Below, one piece after another: positions 16,210 through 25,110 of a stretch of DNA of 64,000 nucleotides. Numbering within the stretch: the stretch's first letter is position 1; every line of letters begins with the position of its first letter. The translations under genes were made by a program, and so were the position numbers. The DNA is from Urinicoccus timonensis (GTDB lineage Bacteria; Bacillota; Clostridia; Tissierellales; Peptoniphilaceae). The stretch lies in NCBI RefSeq assembly GCF_900232945.1, contig NZ_OCTU01000001.1:431613-495612 (forward strand), written 5' to 3'. The notes beneath the pieces were generated by a model that was not told where the DNA came from, ran no database searches, and saw nothing but the letters and a program-made list of their open reading frames with translations.

Positions 16210-17157
16210 TCACAATCTTCGTAAATCTCTTTCCGATACAAACAAACGATGGAAGAGGTCCCGGTCCATGTAGGACTCAAAAAGGGCCTCCATTTCCTGG
16301 TCGGTGATTTTCACCTCATGGTCTACAATATCAATCCAAAGGGGAACCCCCCTGCCCCCTTCTGGGGTCAAGGTATAGACTAGGTTACAAACTTTCTCCA
16401 TTTGGCTTTCTTGTTCCTTTAAGAGGTCAAGGCCTACGACTTGGATCTCCTTGGAGCTCTTTAAAAAGGCCGAGGTCAACCCACTGGGGACCTTCTTATT
16501 TTTCTTATCATCAATATAGATTACATCTCCAGCCTTGAGCTGGCCAAATAAAATTTCCCGGTCATAGAGGCCTCGGGTTTGGTCCCCCTGGCCCAAGATG
16601 GCCGTCTTAATATCCTTGATGACCCCAAAGGTCACCACATCTCTTTCCAGGGCGGTTTGGGTAAATTCCTCCCAGAGGTTGGAGTACATCCGGTAGCGGA
16701 TCAGGCCTCCATCCATCATCAGGTAGTCCACAGGCTGGGTCTTCATATATTGGATGGCCGTCTTCATTTCAATTTCTGCCAGGCGTCTTTTTCGGTCGTC
16801 CTGGTCTTTTTGGTCGCCCTCTTCTTCCTGGTCCACTCCTTCTTCCAGAAGGGGGGTGTAAATTTCTTCCACACTGGAGGAGTGGCCCTGGGTAGACATG
16901 GCCAGAGCCCGGTAGAGTTCCACATAGTGGGGATAGGCCCCTCCCAACCGGTTGACGGACCCGTCCAGGCCCACTACAACCCCATATTCCTTAAGCTCTT
17001 GAGGGTTTAGCTTCTTCATCCGGCCCAGGGGACCAGCATAGGTCTGGATATAGTCTCGAAATTCCTCCTGGGACCAGGCATGGATCTTGCGATATTTCTC
17101 CTCCAAGACTCCATTGAGTTCTTGGATGATTCCTGCAAAATATTGGGTGTTTTTCAT
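16210..17157 (-). CDS. nurA: NurA-family nuclease
   Basis: A 315-residue protein with the NurA RNase H-like fold: VVGLDGSVNRLGG with Asp65 and DYLMMDGGLIRYR with Asp149 are the expected metal ligands. A very acidic insert (about 106-122, EEEGDQKDQDD) splits the domain. The C-terminus (PLWIDIVDHEV) matches the last catalytic strand. Together with HerA it would form a DNA-end processing nuclease. The start ATG overlaps the rsmI stop (ATGA), so it is translationally coupled. Assignment rests on motifs and on the adjacent HerA gene. Confidence 0.87.
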   Translation of the reverse strand: MKNTQYFAGIIQELNGVLEEKYRKIHAWSQEEFRDYIQTYAGPLGRMKKLNPQELKEYGVVVGLDGSVNRLGGAYPHYVELYRALAMSTQGHSSSVEEIYTPLLEEGVDQEEEGDQKDQDDRKRRLAEIEMKTAIQYMKTQPVDYLMMDGGLIRYRMYSNLWEEFTQTALERDVVTFGVIKDIKTAILGQGDQTRGLYDREILFGQLKAGDVIYIDDKKNKKVPSGLTSAFLKSSKEIQVVGLDLLKEQESQMEKVCNLVYTLTPEGGRGVPLWIDIVDHEVKITDQEMEALFESYMDRDLFHRLFVSERDLRRL

Positions 17158-17951
17158 AGTTTTAAACTTTCCTTATAGACATGGTTTTTGGCGAGGCCAT
17201 AGGTCTTGGCCACTTCCTTCACTGCTTGAGAAACCTTCATCCCCTCTTGGAGGCGGTCCCGCAAGGCAGCTTGAATGTCTACCTCTTCTTGGAACTGGTT
17301 CCCCTCTACAATCACGACAAATTCTCCCTTGGCCTTGACCTGGTCTTGAAAGTCCTCTTCCAGGTTGAAGCTTTGGTAGTCTTCAAATTTTTTGGTCAAT
17401 TCCCGGCCCAAAAAAACCTGCCGGGGCCCCAAGACTTCTCGCATATCTTCCAGGCAGGCCTGGATCCTATGGGGGGCTTCGTAAAAAATCATGGGTTCCT
17501 TGTGGTCCTTTATCTCCTCTAGAGCTTTCTTCCGCTTGCCGGGCTTTTCCGATAAAAAGCCAATGTATTCAAAGGATTCAGACAGAAAACCCGAAGCAAT
17601 AAAGGCCGTAATTCCGGCAGAGGGTCCAGGTAAAACCGTATAGTCCAGACCCTCTTGGATACAGGCCCGGATTAAAATCCTTCCTGGGTCTTGGATTCCT
17701 GGCATGCCAGCATCACTGATCAAGGCCAGGTCTTGGCCCTGTCTTAAGAAGTCCAAGAGTCCATCCAGGGCCTCTTTTTCATTAAATTTATGGTAACTTC
17801 TCGTGGGACTTTCAATGCCATAGTGCCTTAAGAGCACCTGGCTGGTCCGGGTATCTTCACAGCAAATCAAGTCGCATTCCTTTAAAACCCGGACCCCTCG
17901 ATAGGTCATATCTTCTAAGTTCCCAATGGGTGTGGGTACAATGTAGAGCAT
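17154..17951 (-). CDS. rsmI: 16S rRNA (cytidine-1402-2'-O)-methyltransferase
   Basis: A 265-residue SAM-dependent methyltransferase of the tetrapyrrole-methylase fold that modifies C1402 in the ribosomal decoding centre. It opens with LYIVPTPIGNLEDMTYR. It also carries CEDTRTSQVLLRHYGI, ALISDAGMPGIQDPG and LPGPSAGITAFIASGF, all diagnostic of RsmI. The C-terminus has the family HTH-like tail (VSQAVKEVAKTYGLAKNHVY). It starts an operon-like run trmN6-rsmI-nurA-herA, with 25 nt from the preceding gene. Confidence 0.95.
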   Translation of the reverse strand: MLYIVPTPIGNLEDMTYRGVRVLKECDLICCEDTRTSQVLLRHYGIESPTRSYHKFNEKEALDGLLDFLRQGQDLALISDAGMPGIQDPGRILIRACIQEGLDYTVLPGPSAGITAFIASGFLSESFEYIGFLSEKPGKRKKALEEIKDHKEPMIFYEAPHRIQACLEDMREVLGPRQVFLGRELTKKFEDYQSFNLEEDFQDQVKAKGEFVVIVEGNQFQEEVDIQAALRDRLQEGMKVSQAVKEVAKTYGLAKNHVYKESLKL

Positions 17952-17976
17952 GGCTTCTCCTTTCCCTCTTATTTTA

Positions 17977-18651
17977 TCACAAATCTCGGGGGTTACTATA
18001 GATTAGGTCCCGGTGGTCTTGTAAGTTTAAAGAGGCTTCTACCCTCAAGTGGGGCTTGGCATTTTTCCTAGCCTCCAGGCAAAACCAGTGGGCCTGGCCC
18101 TGGCTTTTCTTGGATAAAAATTGTAGCCTCTTGGGTTCTGCCCCTCCCTGGCGGCAAAAGACCATGGCATCCACCAGCCGGTCCACCGGCAGGACCAGGT
18201 AGAGAGACCCCAGGGGTCTCAAGCTTTGGGTCCCCTTTAAAATAAAGTCCCTCAGACCCAGGTTTTCTTCGTGCTTGGCCCGGTTTTTCTCTGAATTTTC
18301 CGTTCTTAAGTAATTTTGATAGTAGGGAGGGTTACACAAAACCGTCTCATAGGCCCCGGGTTCATGGAAGTCTTCCAGAGACCCTTCTTCCAAGCGGACT
18401 TTCTCTCCCAAGCCATTATAGGCCAGGCTTTCCCTAAAGTAATCCAGGGCTTGAGGGTTGATGTCCAGGCCTGTGTAGGACCTTAAATCTGGATTGAGAC
18501 TTCGAAAATACAAAATTCCCGGCCCACAACCCAGGTCCAAAACTCGACCCTTGGCCCGGGCAAAATAAGATAAAAACAAACTGTCAATACTGTATGAAAA
18601 GGCCCCAGGGCCTTGGCTAATCTTGTAGGCCGTTCCAGGCACTGTATCCAT
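17977..18651 (-). CDS. tRNA1(Val)-type adenine N6-methyltransferase
   Basis: A class I SAM methyltransferase of 224 residues. Motif I is VLDLGCGPGILYF (about 36-48), and the catalytic NPPY motif is in VLCNPPYYQNYLR, typical of N6-adenine methylation. The length and the following KHEENLGLRDFI match the YfiC/TrmN6 group that methylates A37 of tRNA1(Val). It is the first gene of the run into rsmI. A TATAAT (18683-18678) about 27 nt upstream marks a probable promoter, with no clear -35. Confidence 0.85.
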   Translation of the reverse strand: MDTVPGTAYKISQGPGAFSYSIDSLFLSYFARAKGRVLDLGCGPGILYFRSLNPDLRSYTGLDINPQALDYFRESLAYNGLGEKVRLEEGSLEDFHEPGAYETVLCNPPYYQNYLRTENSEKNRAKHEENLGLRDFILKGTQSLRPLGSLYLVLPVDRLVDAMVFCRQGGAEPKRLQFLSKKSQGQAHWFCLEARKNAKPHLRVEASLNLQDHRDLIYSNPRDL

Positions 18652-18677
18652 CTATAATCCCTCCTATCCTTAAAATT

Positions 18678-18683
18678 ATTATA
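18678..18683 (-). promoter_or_regulatory. -10 box upstream of the trmN6-rsmI-nurA-herA run
   Basis: TATAAT on the minus strand, 27 nt before the ATG at 18651. A -35 match at the right distance is weak. The remainder of 18684-18914 is AT-rich and holds nothing else I can name. Confidence 0.4.
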
Positions 18684-18910
18684 GCAAACTTTCTTCAACC
18701 TGCATATTTCCCTGTATAAACTCTTTATCAAATATTGGGATAGAAAAGTTTCTTTCCCATCCCTAAGGTGCAAAAGACTATAAAAGAATTCAAGTTCACA
18801 ATAACACCTTTTAAAATGAATAAGTCTGCAATATTATAGTTTTTCACCTATCTGCTTTATCGTAGTAATTTTATTGTAAACACGGAAAGATATAAGTGTA
18901 TTTTAATTGC

Positions 18911-18955
18911 AAAAAATAAATGCTGGGGTCTAGGAGGACCCCAACATTTATTATA
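18911..18955 (-). terminator. Terminator after the SLH surface-protein gene
   Basis: A 16-nt stem (18915-18930 with 18937-18952, one mismatch, loop TAGGA) is followed on the minus strand by TTTATTTTTTGC. Its sequence TCTAGGAGGACCCCAACATT is related to the palindrome after guaA. Confidence 0.8.
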
Positions 18956-19003
18956 GAATAATTTTTCTATTATGAGACTTCTTCAAGAAGCTCTTTTGAA
19001 TTT

Positions 19004-21583
19004 TTATTGCGCAATACCAGATGGAGCTAGAGGAAAAGTAAACCTCTTATAATTTAATTGCATCCACAATTCATTCTTTCCATCTGCCTTTCTTTGATAG
19101 TCATGTCCATTCATGGCTTCTACAACAGGCCCATAAGCCCAGTGTTTTTCATCCATATCCAACATAGGAGCTAAGTCATCCTTATGAACTTTTGCATAGT
19201 AAAGATCCGCATAACGGTTCAACATTCTATTGGTGGTAGAAACAACTTCTGCTCTTGTAATTTTGTTTTCTGGCTTGAAACTTCCATCAGGATAACCAGA
19301 AACCCATCCCTTTTCTGCAGCCGATGCAATAACGTTGTAAGCCCAATAATTCTTTCCTACATCATTGAACTTTAGATCGCTCCCTACTCCTAACTTATCA
19401 AAACGAGCCGCAATAGCTGCAAATTCCGCCCGACTAATGGCATTATCTGGTCTGAAGGTTCCATCAGGATAGCCCATAATAAGATTTTTTTCAGATAAAT
19501 ATGATACCGCATAAGCGTACCAAGAATTTTTGCTAACATCCTTGTAAGACATGGTGTAAACTTTGTTTGCTTCTGGACGATCTTTTAATAACCGTGCAAA
19601 CATCATTGCCACTTCAGATCTTGTCATATTTCGATCTGGTCCAAAAGTTTTATCTGGATAACCCTTCATATAGGCATAATGGTCATCAAGGTTTAACTTG
19701 CCTTGATTTGTTTCTTCGGGGAATCCTAAAAACCAAACAGTAGGGCTTGTTGGTTTCGAATGATCTGGTTCGGGGGTCGGTTTCGATTCGCGATTAACCA
19801 CAACCGTGTATTGAATCGATTCGCTGTCCGTTCCCTTTAAGATGAAGTCTCGTCCGTCGGGTGTTTGTTTGCCAATCCATTTAAAATGATAGTTTTGCAT
19901 TTTGCCGCTATCCGATGTAGCTGTGCCTTCAAACTTACCTTCGACATGTCCGAGGACCGTCTTCTTCGTTCCGTCGACCAAGTTGTCTTTTACCTTAATG
20001 CCCGGAACCTTCAAGTCCAAGGTAGCCGGCACTGCGTTAACATCTCTCCATAAGTCGTCAAATTTGCTGTAATCCTTCTTCAAGGTCATTTTGACCACGA
20101 TTTGATTCCCGTCTTTAGAGACGTCGCCGTTTTTGATTTCAAACAAATCATTGTTTGTTAAGGTTGCCGTGGGAACATCGGGGATTTCGAGACCTTCAGG
20201 GATTTCCAATTTGGCGACGAAAGTACTTTTCACATTGTCGGTCTTGATTTTTGAAGTATCTTGTCCGTAGCTTGATTTGAGTAAGTTAATTTTGTCCTTA
20301 ATACTCGTCACGTCAAGTCTTCCCGTAAATTCCAAGAGCTCGCCCGGTTTTACCTTGTGCAATGCGTCGTGTTCGGTGTCGTCTCCAATTAGGATGTCGC
20401 CAGGCAAGTCAAATTTTTCTGGTAAAGCAAGGGTCAATTGAATAGTATTGTTATCCTCTTGTCCTTGTCTTACGTCCTTGCCATCAGGCCTTTGTTGGGC
20501 TTTCCAGGTGAAATTAAATACCCTTGAAGTCTCTTCTTTCTTTGCCACTCCATAGAAACTTCCTTCAACCTGTCCCTTGGCGACGAATTCTTTTCCAGAA
20601 GTGTCATCTTTTACGATGATTCCTGGAATTTCAACGTTTAATATGCTTCCATCCCCACCGGCAGCATTGACATCTTTCAACAAATCGTCGAATTGCGTGT
20701 AGGACTTCTTTAAATCCATCTTTACGGTAATAACATTTCCCGCCTTGCTTACATCGGTCACTTTAAATAAGTCATTTTCCGTCAATGTCGCTTGGACTGA
20801 ATTGGGGATTTCAAGGCCTTGGGGAATTTCTATCTTGGCAATGAAGCTACTTTTTACTTGCTCTAAGGCGATATTTGTAGTAGAGCCTTGTCCATCAGCC
20901 AAAAAATTGATTTGCTTTTTAATGGGAGAAATATCCAACTGTCCCTTAAAGGTCAAGGTGTCGTTTTCATCGATGGGATAGACGGCCAGGTGTGTTGTGT
21001 CGTAGCCTTCTTGGCCTTTCTTCACTAAAAGATCGCCGGGCAAATTGAATACCGTCGGCTTCGACATCATCAACGTGTATTGAATGCCTTCACTCGTCGC
21101 CGCTTCGTCTTTACCCTCCGGTGTTTGTTTTCCCTTCCAAGTAAAGGAGAATCTCTTTAAGGTGGCATTATCCCTTGCCAGGGCGGAGAAGCTACCACCC
21201 ACATCGCCTGTGATGGTGACTTTTTGTCCGTCGGCAACGGTATCTTTCAGCTTTAATCCGTCGATTTGTACCGAAATAAGGGAATTATTTGTTCTGTCTT
21301 CCGAGACTTGTCCCGTGGAGACGACGGCATCTTTTAAGATTTTGTAATCGGTCATTCCCGGTTTCAGGGTAAAGGGAATGGTGACCTTTTGGCCTTTCAC
21401 TTCTGCTTTTCCTAAGTCAAAGCACTTGCCCAGGCCCTTTGCCGTAACCGTGGGATTTTCGGGAATGATCACATCGTCAGGCATGGTCAATGTGGCCTTG
21501 AAAGTGGAGCTTACATTCGATAAGGCAATACTTGAGAATTCAGCGTCGGTATGCTTGTTAAATACCGTCTCAATCCCTTGCAT
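19004..21583 (-). CDS. SLH surface protein, C-terminal part (frameshifted)
   Basis: An 859-residue frame that is the second half of the gene beginning at 24114. It contains copies of a repeated domain of roughly 190 residues, each passing through L.FTG.LD, F.AK.EIP.GLEIP, a VPGI/IPGI.VKD strand and FTWKG/FKWIGKQTPDG. A linker with PTPEPDHSKPTSP follows. The C-terminus has SLH modules, with markers such as YPDKTFGPDRNMTRSEVAMM, MGYPDGTFRPDNAISRAEFA and SGYPDGSFKPENKITRAEV. These anchor the protein to wall polymer. The apparent start ATG at 21583 falls inside a repeat domain, so initiation there is unlikely to be native. One extra base near 21583-21586 would join it to the upstream frame. Confidence 0.85.
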   Translation of the reverse strand: MQGIETVFNKHTDAEFSSIALSNVSSTFKATLTMPDDVIIPENPTVTAKGLGKCFDLGKAEVKGQKVTIPFTLKPGMTDYKILKDAVVSTGQVSEDRTNNSLISVQIDGLKLKDTVADGQKVTITGDVGGSFSALARDNATLKRFSFTWKGKQTPEGKDEAATSEGIQYTLMMSKPTVFNLPGDLLVKKGQEGYDTTHLAVYPIDENDTLTFKGQLDISPIKKQINFLADGQGSTTNIALEQVKSSFIAKIEIPQGLEIPNSVQATLTENDLFKVTDVSKAGNVITVKMDLKKSYTQFDDLLKDVNAAGGDGSILNVEIPGIIVKDDTSGKEFVAKGQVEGSFYGVAKKEETSRVFNFTWKAQQRPDGKDVRQGQEDNNTIQLTLALPEKFDLPGDILIGDDTEHDALHKVKPGELLEFTGRLDVTSIKDKINLLKSSYGQDTSKIKTDNVKSTFVAKLEIPEGLEIPDVPTATLTNNDLFEIKNGDVSKDGNQIVVKMTLKKDYSKFDDLWRDVNAVPATLDLKVPGIKVKDNLVDGTKKTVLGHVEGKFEGTATSDSGKMQNYHFKWIGKQTPDGRDFILKGTDSESIQYTVVVNRESKPTPEPDHSKPTSPTVWFLGFPEETNQGKLNLDDHYAYMKGYPDKTFGPDRNMTRSEVAMMFARLLKDRPEANKVYTMSYKDVSKNSWYAYAVSYLSEKNLIMGYPDGTFRPDNAISRAEFAAIAARFDKLGVGSDLKFNDVGKNYWAYNVIASAAEKGWVSGYPDGSFKPENKITRAEVVSTTNRMLNRYADLYYAKVHKDDLAPMLDMDEKHWAYGPVVEAMNGHDYQRKADGKNELWMQLNYKRFTFPLAPSGIAQ

Positions 21584-24114
21584 TTGCCTTTAATCGATGC
21601 CGCATCGATTTCGCCGGTTAAGCTGAAGGCTTGGCCAGGAGTGACAACCTGTACCTTCGGACTGCTTGCTCGGTCTTGTCCCCAAATATCAGCACCTAAA
21701 TTTTCATTAGAGCTAATGGTTTCAACGGTGGGGTCATCTTTCCAAGTCATGTAGTAGGTTGTATCTTGGGTTATAGCAGGGTCTTTACCGGGAACAGGAA
21801 TGCCGAAAAAATAGAAATCGTCAAACCTTAAGGCTGTGTCGCTTCCGCCCCTTGGGCTTGTGTTCCAATTGTCTGTGCTTTCAGGCACAAACCCCGGTTT
21901 TTTCGCACTGGCATCGGGCTTTAGGTTTTTCTTGTCAAAATTCAACGCCGTCAGTACGTCGCTGAGCTTTTGATCATACTTCGCCGTCTTTTTTAGTACG
22001 GCGACATCGCCGCCATTGACGTCTTTTTCTAATTTAAAGAGGTCTGTTCGAGTTTTAAAGATGGAATCATCGCTAAAGGTTCCGCCATTAGCGGAAAATG
22101 CGATTTTATAGGCTGCATCCACATAGTGAGCGTACAAGTCCACTTGGGTCGTACCGGGGGTAAAGGCAATGGACTGGCCGGCCGCATAGGCAGCTCCCGT
22201 GCCGTCGGGATTGGCGGTCCATTTGTCAAAGCTCTTTCCCTCTACGTTAAAGCTTGCCAGATCCTTTACGACGTCGTCAAAAGAGAGGGCCTTGGCCTCT
22301 TGGGCATCTTTATCGATGGGCACGATGTAGTCGATGCCGTCGCCGTTATGGTAAACGATAGATTTTGCTTCCCATTTTGCATAGACATCTAAATCACCGG
22401 TTAAAGCATTATCTCGATTAAAAGGCTTTTCTTCTCCGGTGTTCGTCTTATAGAACCAGCCTAAGAATTTTACACCTTTGGCGTCTTTAGGATCCTTTAA
22501 AGATTCATTCCCTGCGACATCGTCCAGCTTATAGCCGCGAATGGTTTGTTGAACTTTGTTCTCTTTGCTGCCGTTGGCGAAGCTTGCATTGCCGTTATTC
22601 AGCTTAAAGGTAACCTTGGCGGCAGGCGTCCATACATACTTGTTCCCGTCGTCGGAGGCATTTTTCACCGAGTATTTGTAAGCTTGGCCCAATTTGTTAA
22701 TGGGGTTTAATTTTTCTACAGACGAGTCCGTCAGCTTAAACAGGGTTAATTTTTCGTTTCCGTTTTCATCCCCGTTGACGGGAATGGCTAGTCCGTTATG
22801 GTAGGAAGGATCGTAGAATACCTTGTGGGAGCCGCCGAGAACAATGTAATTTGTTCCACTTTGGCCAAGGCCGTTGTCCGATTGCTTAGCCATGGGCGTA
22901 TTGACGACGGAGTCGGCACCAAAGACGATTTTTGTATTCTCTTTGTCCTGTGCTCCGAACAAGGACCCAGAATGGCCGTCCCCTTCCAAGTAACCGCCGT
23001 TAAAGGTGGCAATCCCTTGGTTTGCGTTTAAGCCGCCATTCTTATTATTCTTAACGATGACCTTTGCTCCCTTATCTACCAAGAGCTTATTGTCGTAACC
23101 GAAAGTAATCCCCTTGCCTCTCCAATGGGTGTCAAAATTCTTCACTTCGAAAACGGACTTGTTAGTAAAATGAAATGCTCCTACTTCCCAAGAGTTTTCA
23201 AAATATGCTCCTGTTTGATAGTTAACACCTGTTCCGTCAATTACAAATCTTGTGTTGTCAAGGTATAAAGGACCTTTAAAATATACTGGTAGTTTATATA
23301 AATTAATCTCTGAATCAAAAGCCTTAAAGCCGTTCCACTCATAAAGTTGCCACTTGTCATCATCATATCTCTGATTAATAGTAGCATTTCTTAATTCATT
23401 ATCTTTACTGTGGAACATAAAATAGCCATTTGTTATGTCCATTTTAAGTTTATCTTTTGACGTTCCGACAATATTGCCGGAAGTGTCAAAAGCATACCCA
23501 TTCTTGGGAAATTTGAAGACATAATTTCCGTCGTTTATCTCTGCTTCTTTTTCTACTAAAATTCCTTTATTATAGCCATTAATATTAAGTGTTTTTCCTT
23601 CAGCTACACAAAGATGTGCACCACCTTTTAAGGTAATAGCAGTTCCAGTTCCTCGCATAGTTACATCGTTAAGAAATTTTAATGTTACTTTTTTATTAAC
23701 TGTTATATTTGTTTCAGCTAAGCTAAGAACATTAAGAGTTCCCCCATCATTGATTATTTCCATTGCCTTAGCAAATGTTTTAACCGGATTTCCTTCTGAA
23801 CCGTCTTTGCCGTCATCGCCGTTTGTGCCATCGAGCCATATAGCACTAGCGGGTGCCGGTAACAGAGCTTTTCCTTTTGCAGCAACTGGTACTAGGCTAC
23901 TTTCTGGCAAAGAGAAGCTATCTTGCTCCTGATTTTCTCTAGGGTCTAAAGCCCCTTTCACTTGATCCTTATTTTTCTCTTTTTCATCAACTTGTTTTTC
24001 AGTCTCTAAAATTGTATTATTGCCATTATCTGTCTTCGCATAAACTAGTCCCCCTGGTGAAACTGCACCAAATAGCATCACCAGAGCTAAAAAAAGAGCT
24101 ATCCACTTTTTCAT
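21511..24114 (-). CDS. SLH surface protein, N-terminal part (frameshifted)
   Basis: A frame of about 867 residues. The start ATG at 24114 is preceded by AAGGA and gives the signal peptide MKKWIALFLALVMLFGAVSP ending LVYAK. Residues about 70-440 look like a right-handed beta-helix adhesin (DGTNGDDGKDGSEGNPVKTF, then many short G/N/V repeats). InlB-type B-repeats follow (GVKFLGWFYKTNTGEEKPF, FDKWTANPDGTG). The frame then enters the first copy of the repeat domain at FSLTGEIDAASIKG and breaks into a nonsense tail CKGLRRYLTSIPT. With one added base the whole protein would be about 1,709 residues. It probably works as an adhesin or surface-layer component. Confidence 0.88.
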   Translation of the reverse strand: MKKWIALFLALVMLFGAVSPGGLVYAKTDNGNNTILETEKQVDEKEKNKDQVKGALDPRENQEQDSFSLPESSLVPVAAKGKALLPAPASAIWLDGTNGDDGKDGSEGNPVKTFAKAMEIINDGGTLNVLSLAETNITVNKKVTLKFLNDVTMRGTGTAITLKGGAHLCVAEGKTLNINGYNKGILVEKEAEINDGNYVFKFPKNGYAFDTSGNIVGTSKDKLKMDITNGYFMFHSKDNELRNATINQRYDDDKWQLYEWNGFKAFDSEINLYKLPVYFKGPLYLDNTRFVIDGTGVNYQTGAYFENSWEVGAFHFTNKSVFEVKNFDTHWRGKGITFGYDNKLLVDKGAKVIVKNNKNGGLNANQGIATFNGGYLEGDGHSGSLFGAQDKENTKIVFGADSVVNTPMAKQSDNGLGQSGTNYIVLGGSHKVFYDPSYHNGLAIPVNGDENGNEKLTLFKLTDSSVEKLNPINKLGQAYKYSVKNASDDGNKYVWTPAAKVTFKLNNGNASFANGSKENKVQQTIRGYKLDDVAGNESLKDPKDAKGVKFLGWFYKTNTGEEKPFNRDNALTGDLDVYAKWEAKSIVYHNGDGIDYIVPIDKDAQEAKALSFDDVVKDLASFNVEGKSFDKWTANPDGTGAAYAAGQSIAFTPGTTQVDLYAHYVDAAYKIAFSANGGTFSDDSIFKTRTDLFKLEKDVNGGDVAVLKKTAKYDQKLSDVLTALNFDKKNLKPDASAKKPGFVPESTDNWNTSPRGGSDTALRFDDFYFFGIPVPGKDPAITQDTTYYMTWKDDPTVETISSNENLGADIWGQDRASSPKVQVVTPGQAFSLTGEIDAASIKGKCKGLRRYLTSIPTLNSQVLPYRM
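21583..21586 (-). other. Frameshift point in the SLH surface-protein gene
   Basis: The minus strand reads ATT AAA GGC AAA TGC. Adding one A (AAAA) gives ATT AAA GGC AAA ATG CAA GGG ATT, which continues the repeat domain into the downstream frame. The total length becomes a multiple of three. A homopolymer deletion, real or from sequencing, is the simplest cause. No canonical slippery heptamer is seen. Confidence 0.75.
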
Positions 24115-24240
24115 GTTTTCAGATCCTTTCAATAATTTTTATTAACTTAATTTACTTTAATTATATACCTAACCATTAAAATAAACTATCAAAATTTATC
24201 TCAATTTTATATCTAAAATACTTATTTTTTACCTCACAAA

Positions 24241-24268
24241 AAAGACTATGGATTTTTCCATAGTCTTT
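24241..24268 (-). terminator. Terminator of the metNIQ operon
   Basis: A 12-bp stem AAAGACTATGGA/TCCATAGTCTTT with a TTTT loop, followed on the minus strand by TTTTTTGTG. Confidence 0.9.
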
Positions 24269-24280
24269 CCTTATCTTTAT

Positions 24281-25099
24281 TTAAAATGCTGGAACTACAG
24301 CGCCCTTGTAGGTGTCTTCAATAAACTTACGGCAGGCTTCAGAATGTAGAACTTCCATAAATTTCTTGAATTTTTCTTGGCCTTCTTCTCCTTGGCGAAC
24401 GGCAATAATGTTGGCGTAGGGAGAATCCTTGTCTTCTGTCAAAAGGCTGTCCTTGGTTGGGTCTAAACCAGCTCCCAAGGCATAGTTGGAGTTGATGACA
24501 GCTCCAGCTACTTCCTTATAAGATCTTGGAATGCTTGGTGCATCCAGGGCTGTGAATTTCAAGTTCTTTGGATTTTCTGTAATATCTTTTTCTGTTACAG
24601 CCAGGTTGCTGGAGTCATTTAACTTGATCACTCCTGCTTTTTCTAAGAGGATTAAAGCACGACCACCATTGGTTGCATCGTTGGGAATTAAGATTTCATC
24701 GCCATCTTTTAGTTCATCTACAGACTTGTACTTGTCGGAGTAAAAACCAATGGGTTCCAAGTGAACGGCTCCCAGGTTGGCCAACTTTACGCCTCTTTCC
24801 TTGATGAAGTCATCCAGGTAGGGAGCGTGTTGGAAGAAGTTGGCGTCCAAGTCTCCTTGGTCTAAAGCCAGGTTGGGCATTACATAGTCATCAAAGGTAG
24901 TCACTTCTACATCCAGACCGGCCTTTTTAAATTCTGGTTCCAGAGCCTTGATGATTTCTTCGTGGGGTACAGGGCTGACCCCTAGGCGGATTTTATTGTC
25001 TCCTGCTCCTTGGTCCGGGCTTGCTTTTTGTCCACAAGCAGTTAAAAGGACCAGGCAGGAAAGTAGGCTAGCTAAAATAAATTTTTTCATTTTTTTCAT
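24281..25099 (-). CDS. metQ: Methionine ABC transporter substrate-binding lipoprotein
   Basis: A 272-residue lipoprotein of the NlpA/MetQ family that captures methionine outside the membrane. The signal peptide ends in the lipobox LLTAC with Cys22 as the lipidated residue. Family motifs are present: PHEEIIKALEPEFKKAGLDV, FFQHAPYLDDF, PNDATNGGRALILLE and SNYALGAGLDPTKDSL. The ATG follows AAAGGAGA. It is the last gene of metNIQ, controlled by the SAM-I riboswitch upstream. Confidence 0.95.
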   Translation of the reverse strand: MKKMKKFILASLLSCLVLLTACGQKASPDQGAGDNKIRLGVSPVPHEEIIKALEPEFKKAGLDVEVTTFDDYVMPNLALDQGDLDANFFQHAPYLDDFIKERGVKLANLGAVHLEPIGFYSDKYKSVDELKDGDEILIPNDATNGGRALILLEKAGVIKLNDSSNLAVTEKDITENPKNLKFTALDAPSIPRSYKEVAGAVINSNYALGAGLDPTKDSLLTEDKDSPYANIIAVRQGEEGQEKFKKFMEVLHSEACRKFIEDTYKGAVVPAF

Positions 25100-25110
25100 G
25101 TCGTTCTCCT

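Noticed and set aside
18483..18773. 96-codon minus-strand frame
   Set aside because: It overlaps the start of the tRNA methyltransferase gene in another frame and shows no family features.
21583..21586. Programmed ribosomal frameshift in the SLH gene
   Set aside because: The site GGC AAA TGC lacks a canonical slippery heptamer and no strong downstream structure is evident. A deleted base is simpler.
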